Of a DNA stretch of 8,438 nt, positions 6,382 through 8,438 are shown piece after piece (the first letter of the stretch is position 1; each line of letters begins with the position of its first letter). The notes under the pieces are model-generated. The model ran no database searches. It was not told the origin of the DNA and saw only the letters and a list, made by a program, of their open reading frames with translations. The stretch lies in the NCBI GenBank assembly GCA_027035985.1, contig JALVTI010000078.1:1-8438 (forward strand), read 5' to 3'. This DNA comes from Aquificales bacterium (GTDB lineage: Bacteria; Aquificota; Aquificia; Aquificales; QOAS01). The translations under genes were made by a program, and so were the position numbers.

Positions 6382-6978
6382 ATGTTCCTATTTTTTGGGG
6401 GTAGTTTTGACCCTATACATATAGGCCACCTAATATTGGCGAGAGATGTGAAAGAAGTTTTTAACTTTAAAAAAGTTATATTTATTCCCACCTATATATC
6501 TCCTTTTAAAGTAAAAAAAGGACATGGTGCTTCTGTTAAGGATAGAATTAAAATGATTAAATTGGCTATTAAAGATATTCCTTATTTTGATATAGATACC
6601 TTTGAGGTAAGTAAAAAACGTGTTTCATATACTTTATATACGGTAAAGTACTTACAAAAGCGTTATAAATTAAAAAAAGTCCCATGGTTAATGGGAGATG
6701 ATAGTTTTTTACAGTTTCATAAATGGTATAAATGGAAAAAGTTGCTAAAAATTTTAAAGCCTATAGTTGTTATTAGGGAATATTCAAAAAAGGAAATAGA
6801 AAATTATGCTAAAAAAGTTTTAAAAATACCTCCGAACTATCTGGTAATTTATGCAGGTAGACGATTAGAAATCTCTTCTACTGAGATAAGGGAGAGATTA
6901 AAAAAGGGGAAAGATATTAAATTTCTAGTTCCCGAAGAGGTAGAGGCTTATATAAAAAAACGAAAACTTTACATTTAA
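6382..6978 (+). CDS. nadD: Nicotinate-nucleotide adenylyltransferase NadD
   Basis: NadD adenylates nicotinate mononucleotide to deamido-NAD, the penultimate step of NAD synthesis. The 198-residue product starts directly into the nucleotidyltransferase fold: FFGGSFDPIHIGH (4-16) holds the GGSFDP loop and the HxGH ATP-binding motif. VSYTLYTVKYL (81-91), WLMGDDSF (102-109) with the following FHKWYKW, and ISSTEIRERL (164-173) near the C-terminus are NadD signatures. I chose the ATG at 6382-6384 because the conserved fold begins right there; upstream in-frame codons lie antisense to rpiB and show no NadD similarity. There is no Shine-Dalgarno. The gene is extremely AT-rich, about 25% GC over 6541-6840 by hand count, and Lys-rich. 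Its stop shares TTAA with the stop of convergent rpmH. Confidence 0.94.
   Translation: MFLFFGGSFDPIHIGHLILARDVKEVFNFKKVIFIPTYISPFKVKKGHGASVKDRIKMIKLAIKDIPYFDIDTFEVSKKRVSYTLYTVKYLQKRYKLKKVPWLMGDDSFLQFHKWYKWKKLLKILKPIVVIREYSKKEIENYAKKVLKIPPNYLVIYAGRRLEISSTEIRERLKKGKDIKFLVPEEVEAYIKKRKLYI
6386..6389 (-). promoter_or_regulatory. Shine-Dalgarno site deciding the rpiB start
   Basis: AGGA on the minus strand, five bases before ATG 6378-6380, favours that codon over the ATG at 6360-6362. The site lies opposite codons 2 and 3 of nadD, and the nadD ATG sits inside its spacer. Confidence 0.45.
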
Positions 6979-7118
6979 GGAGCTAAACGTTTTCTTCCTT
7001 TTCTCCTGCGGCGGGCAATAATTTTCCTACCACTTTTAGTGGACATTCTTGCTAGAAAACCACTTTTCCTTTTTCTTTTAAGATTAGAAATATGAGTTTT
7101 TATCCTTTCGGTAGCCAT
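6975..7118 (-). CDS. rpmH: 50S ribosomal protein L34
   Basis: I translated this 47-residue gene by hand. The product is almost entirely basic and contains RKSGFLARMSTKSGRK, then a run of Arg and Lys ending GRKRLAP, which is the L34 signature. L34 is a small protein of the large subunit bound to 23S rRNA. Its N-terminus (MATERIKTHISNLKRK) differs from the common MKRTYQPS opening. A strong AGAGGAGG (7126-7133) stands seven bases before the ATG. The gene follows atpE in the same direction after 78 bases, and its TAA overlaps the nadD stop in the shared TTAA (6975-6978). rnpA, the usual downstream partner of rpmH, is absent: the complementary strand there is nadD. Confidence 0.95.
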   Translation of the reverse strand: MATERIKTHISNLKRKRKSGFLARMSTKSGRKIIARRRRKGRKRLAP

Positions 7119-7125
7119 TTTAAAT

Positions 7126-7133
7126 CCTCCTCT
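7126..7133 (-). promoter_or_regulatory. Strong Shine-Dalgarno for rpmH
   Basis: AGAGGAGG lies seven bases before the rpmH ATG (7116-7118). It matches the anti-Shine-Dalgarno end of 16S rRNA well, as do the sites before the two upstream genes of this cluster. Confidence 0.85.
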
Positions 7134-7139
7134 TAAGCT

Positions 7140-7168
7140 TTTAAAATTAAATAGAGCTTAATTTTAAA
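7140..7168 (-). repeat. AT-rich perfect inverted repeat between atpE and rpmH
   Basis: Eleven-base arms (7140-7150 and 7158-7168, TTTAAAATTAA against its exact complement) surround a seven-base loop. The stem is almost all A-T. In the minus-strand transcript it lies about 30 bases after the atpE stop and just before the rpmH ribosome binding site. It might stabilise or separate the atpE mRNA, or serve as an operator. On DNA the same stretch contains TTTAAT, which could be a -10 box for an rpmH promoter, with only a weak TTACCA as -35. Confidence 0.5.
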
Positions 7169-7170
7169 TT

Positions 7171-7196
7171 GGTAAAGGGGTGAAAAAGGGGAAAAA
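7171..7196 (-). other. Pyrimidine-rich, G-free tract after the atpE stop
   Basis: Immediately after the atpE TAA the minus strand reads as runs of T and C (TTTTTCCCC, TTTTTCACCCC, TTTACC) with no G. C-rich, G-poor RNA is the kind of sequence Rho prefers, so partial Rho-dependent termination between atpE and rpmH is possible. No GC-rich hairpin with a following T run is present here. Confidence 0.3.
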
Positions 7197-7472
7197 TTAG
7201 AAACCTGCCTTTCCGGAGAGTACTCCGGTAAAGAGCAAAATTAATGCTATTAGCAAACCGTAAAGAATAGCGGTTTCTGCGAATGCCAAACCAATGAAGA
7301 AATATAACCTTAGTTTGTTCTCAAGGTTGGGGTTTCTGGCTAAGCCTTCCATCATACCCCTTGCGGAAGCACCAAAACCGACACCACCACCGGCAGCAGC
7401 AGCACCAACGGCAACACCTGCACCTACTGCTACTAAACCGAAGAAGATAGCCTTAGCCAAAGTTGCATCCAT
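7197..7472 (-). CDS. atpE: ATP synthase F0 subunit c
   Basis: Subunit c forms the rotating proteolipid ring of F0 in the inner membrane. The 91 residues make a hairpin of two membrane helices (about 9-34 and 55-82) joined by the polar loop ARNPNLENK. Helix 1 is extremely rich in Gly and Ala, as expected for ring packing. The ion-binding carboxylate is Glu66 in AFAETAIL. By hand alignment to the Ilyobacter Na+-type c subunit, the Na+ ligand Gln32 is Phe33 and Val63 is Phe64, so proton coupling is more likely. There is no N-terminal signal peptide, unlike the Aquifex aeolicus c subunit as I recall it. A very strong AAGGAGGAGG (7480-7489) stands seven bases before the ATG and overlaps the stop of the preceding USP-like gene, fitting the high copy number needed for this subunit. 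Confidence 0.97.
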   Translation of the reverse strand: MDATLAKAIFFGLVAVGAGVAVGAAAAGGGVGFGASARGMMEGLARNPNLENKLRLYFFIGLAFAETAILYGLLIALILLFTGVLSGKAGF

Positions 7473-7479
7473 TTTAAAA

Positions 7480-7489
7480 CCTCCTCCTT
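7480..7489 (-). promoter_or_regulatory. Very strong Shine-Dalgarno for atpE
   Basis: AAGGAGGAGG, seven bases before the atpE ATG, includes two bases of the upstream gene's TAA (7488-7490). It is the strongest ribosome binding site in the window, consistent with making many c subunits per complex. Confidence 0.88.
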
Positions 7490-7892
7490 AGTTTTTCACT
7501 ATCAAAGTAGGAATATCTAATTTCTCTATAAGTTTACATAGATTTTTATTTTCCAAGCATCCTAAAATTAGGAAGTCTATTTCTTTTTGAGCTAGAGAGG
7601 AAACCACTTTGGAGCTTTCATTTACTTCGACTTTTAAAGGTAAATCCGTATTACCACTTAAAGCTTCCCATTCGGAAAGTATTTTTTGTTGGTATCTTTT
7701 TTTTATAGTTTCTATTTCTTCTTTGGATAGAGGCATTGATAGTGATAAAACCCATTTTTCTGCATGGTATGTGTTTTCCAAAACTAGAATAACTTCTTCA
7801 ATGCTGAAACCTTTTTGAAAAAACTGATAAAGGAAAGAAAGAGTTCTTTTACAAGTTCCATTCTCTGGGTTAAAAACAACTGCTAGTTTCAT
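7488..7892 (-). CDS. Universal-stress-protein-like protein within the ATP synthase genes
   Basis: This 134-residue protein resembles, from memory, Aquifex aeolicus Aq_178, a USP-fold protein of known structure. The shared pattern includes ILVLENTYHAEK, a Lys/Glu-rich helix, EWEALSGNTDLP, and LCKLIEKLDIPTLIV at the end. USP domains are alpha/beta folds that often bind ATP through a G-x2-G-x9-G(S/T) loop near the C-terminus. That loop is missing here: ILGCLENKNLCKL takes its place, so ATP binding is doubtful. It is soluble, with no signal or membrane segment. It starts one base after the atpB stop with a strong AGAGGAGG (7902-7909) nine bases before the ATG, and its stop lies in the atpE ribosome binding site. 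Tight packing between atpB and atpE suggests a role in F0 assembly or control; that is inference. Confidence 0.85.
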   Translation of the reverse strand: MKLAVVFNPENGTCKRTLSFLYQFFQKGFSIEEVILVLENTYHAEKWVLSLSMPLSKEEIETIKKRYQQKILSEWEALSGNTDLPLKVEVNESSKVVSSLAQKEIDFLILGCLENKNLCKLIEKLDIPTLIVKN

Positions 7893-7893
7893 C

Positions 7894-8438
7894 TTAGTGT
7901 GCCTCCTCTGCTACTGCTCCGGCCAAATAAATAACTGTTAAAATCATAAATACAAGAGTTTGTATAAATATAGCCAGAATTTTAATAATTATCAGAAACC
8001 ATAGTAAAGGAGGAGAAATAAGAGTTAAAAGAACATTAGTTAAAACTAAAGAAGTAACAACGAGAAGTATTAAAGAACCTCCTCTCATATTTGCAAATAA
8101 CCTCAATGCCAGGGTAATAGGTCTAGCTATATGAGATATAACCTCAATAATAAAGAAGAAGGGAGCCATCCAAGGAATAGGTCCTAGAAAGTGTTTTATG
8201 TATTTAACACCATGTTTTCTAATTCCCTCCCAATTATAGTAAAGAAAAACTATTAATCCTAAAGCTAAAGTAGTATTTAAATTAGCTGTAGGAGCGTCGA
8301 ATCCAGGTATAAGCGTAAATAAGTTGCTGAAGAAAATAAAAATACCTAAAGCTGCTACTAAAGGAACGTACTTTAAACCTTCCTTACCTATGTTTTCTAC
8401 TAATAATTGCCGAACAAAATTTAAATATCCTTCCAATA
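7894..8438 (-). CDS. atpB: ATP synthase F0 subunit a (N-terminus beyond window)
   Basis: Subunit a provides the stator half-channels through which protons reach the c ring. The visible 180 residues begin at LEGYLNFVRQ; Aquifex subunit a has about 30 more residues before this point, and the frame continues past the right edge, so the gene is cut rather than starting at the TTG at 8434-8436. Several membrane helices are visible, including the conserved SHIARPITLALRLFANM. There the Arg at visible position 112 corresponds to essential Arg210 of E. coli. FIQTLVFMILTVIYL contains the conserved Gln equivalent to E. coli Gln252. The end, AGAVAEEAH, is close to that of Aquifex. The USP-like gene begins one base later, and its ribosome binding site lies inside the last atpB codons. 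Confidence 0.96.
   Translation of the reverse strand, partial: LEGYLNFVRQLLVENIGKEGLKYVPLVAALGIFIFFSNLFTLIPGFDAPTANLNTTLALGLIVFLYYNWEGIRKHGVKYIKHFLGPIPWMAPFFFIIEVISHIARPITLALRLFANMRGGSLILLVVTSLVLTNVLLTLISPPLLWFLIIIKILAIFIQTLVFMILTVIYLAGAVAEEAH
7902..7909 (-). promoter_or_regulatory. Strong Shine-Dalgarno for the USP-like gene
   Basis: AGAGGAGG, nine bases before the ATG at 7890-7892, lies inside the last codons of atpB. It shows that the USP-like gene is independently and efficiently initiated. Confidence 0.82.

Noticed and set aside
6412..6425. Palindrome CCTATACATATAGG
   Set aside because: It falls in the codons for the nadD HIGH motif region (PIHIG) and is explained by coding constraint.
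6381..6491. In-frame upstream extension of rpiB
   Set aside because: It reads antisense through nadD; RpiB similarity begins near the ATG codons at 6380 and 6362.
7294..7491. Pro/Ala-rich plus-strand open frame
   Set aside because: It is the complement of the Gly/Ala-rich atpE helix; the composition is a by-product.
8434..8436. TTG as the start of atpB
   Set aside because: The residue aligns with an internal Leu of Aquifex subunit a and the frame stays open to the window edge.

Overview
The window looks like a compact chromosomal segment of a thermophilic, Gram-negative bacterium, most likely of the Aquificota (Aquifex/Hydrogenobacter/Sulfurihydrogenibium-like). This rests on recall of protein families, not on a search. 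The F0 subunit a closely resembles the Aquifex protein, and a universal-stress-protein-like gene sits between atpB and atpE, as I recall for Aquifex aeolicus (Aq_178). Genes are tightly packed, lipid A synthesis (lpxA) implies an outer membrane, and most genes are AT-rich. I see no rRNA, tRNA, CRISPR array, insertion sequence or phage gene.

Layout. Positions 1-912 hold the 5' part of truD (minus strand, running off the left edge), a small unknown acidic-tailed protein, and a 101-bp gap bracketed by inverted repeats. Positions 905-3864 form a minus-strand run transcribed lpxA, GT9 glycosyltransferase, small membrane protein, cysM, with overlapping or nearly touching ends. ubiX (3908-4492, plus) diverges from lpxA and converges on accC. 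rpiB and accC form a minus-strand pair (6380-4496). nadD (6382-6978, plus) begins one base from the preferred rpiB start and ends overlapping rpmH. The right end (6975-8438) is a minus-strand series atpB, usp-like gene, atpE, rpmH, with atpB running off the right edge.

Functions. Most genes are housekeeping: tRNA pseudouridylation (truD), cysteine synthesis (cysM), the first step of lipid A plus a sugar transferase (lpxA, GT9), prenyl-FMN cofactor (ubiX), biotin carboxylation for fatty acid synthesis or carbon fixation (accC), the pentose phosphate pathway (rpiB), NAD synthesis (nadD), ATP synthase F0 (atpB, atpE) and ribosomal protein L34 (rpmH).

No clearly new multi-gene system is evident. 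The best leads are the degenerate USP-domain protein inside the ATP synthase genes, the structured element between cysM and the gene at 468-803, that gene's SSB/clamp-like C-terminal tail, the interleaved rpiB/nadD start signals, and a cysteine synthase with the arginine expected of an O-phosphoserine-using enzyme.
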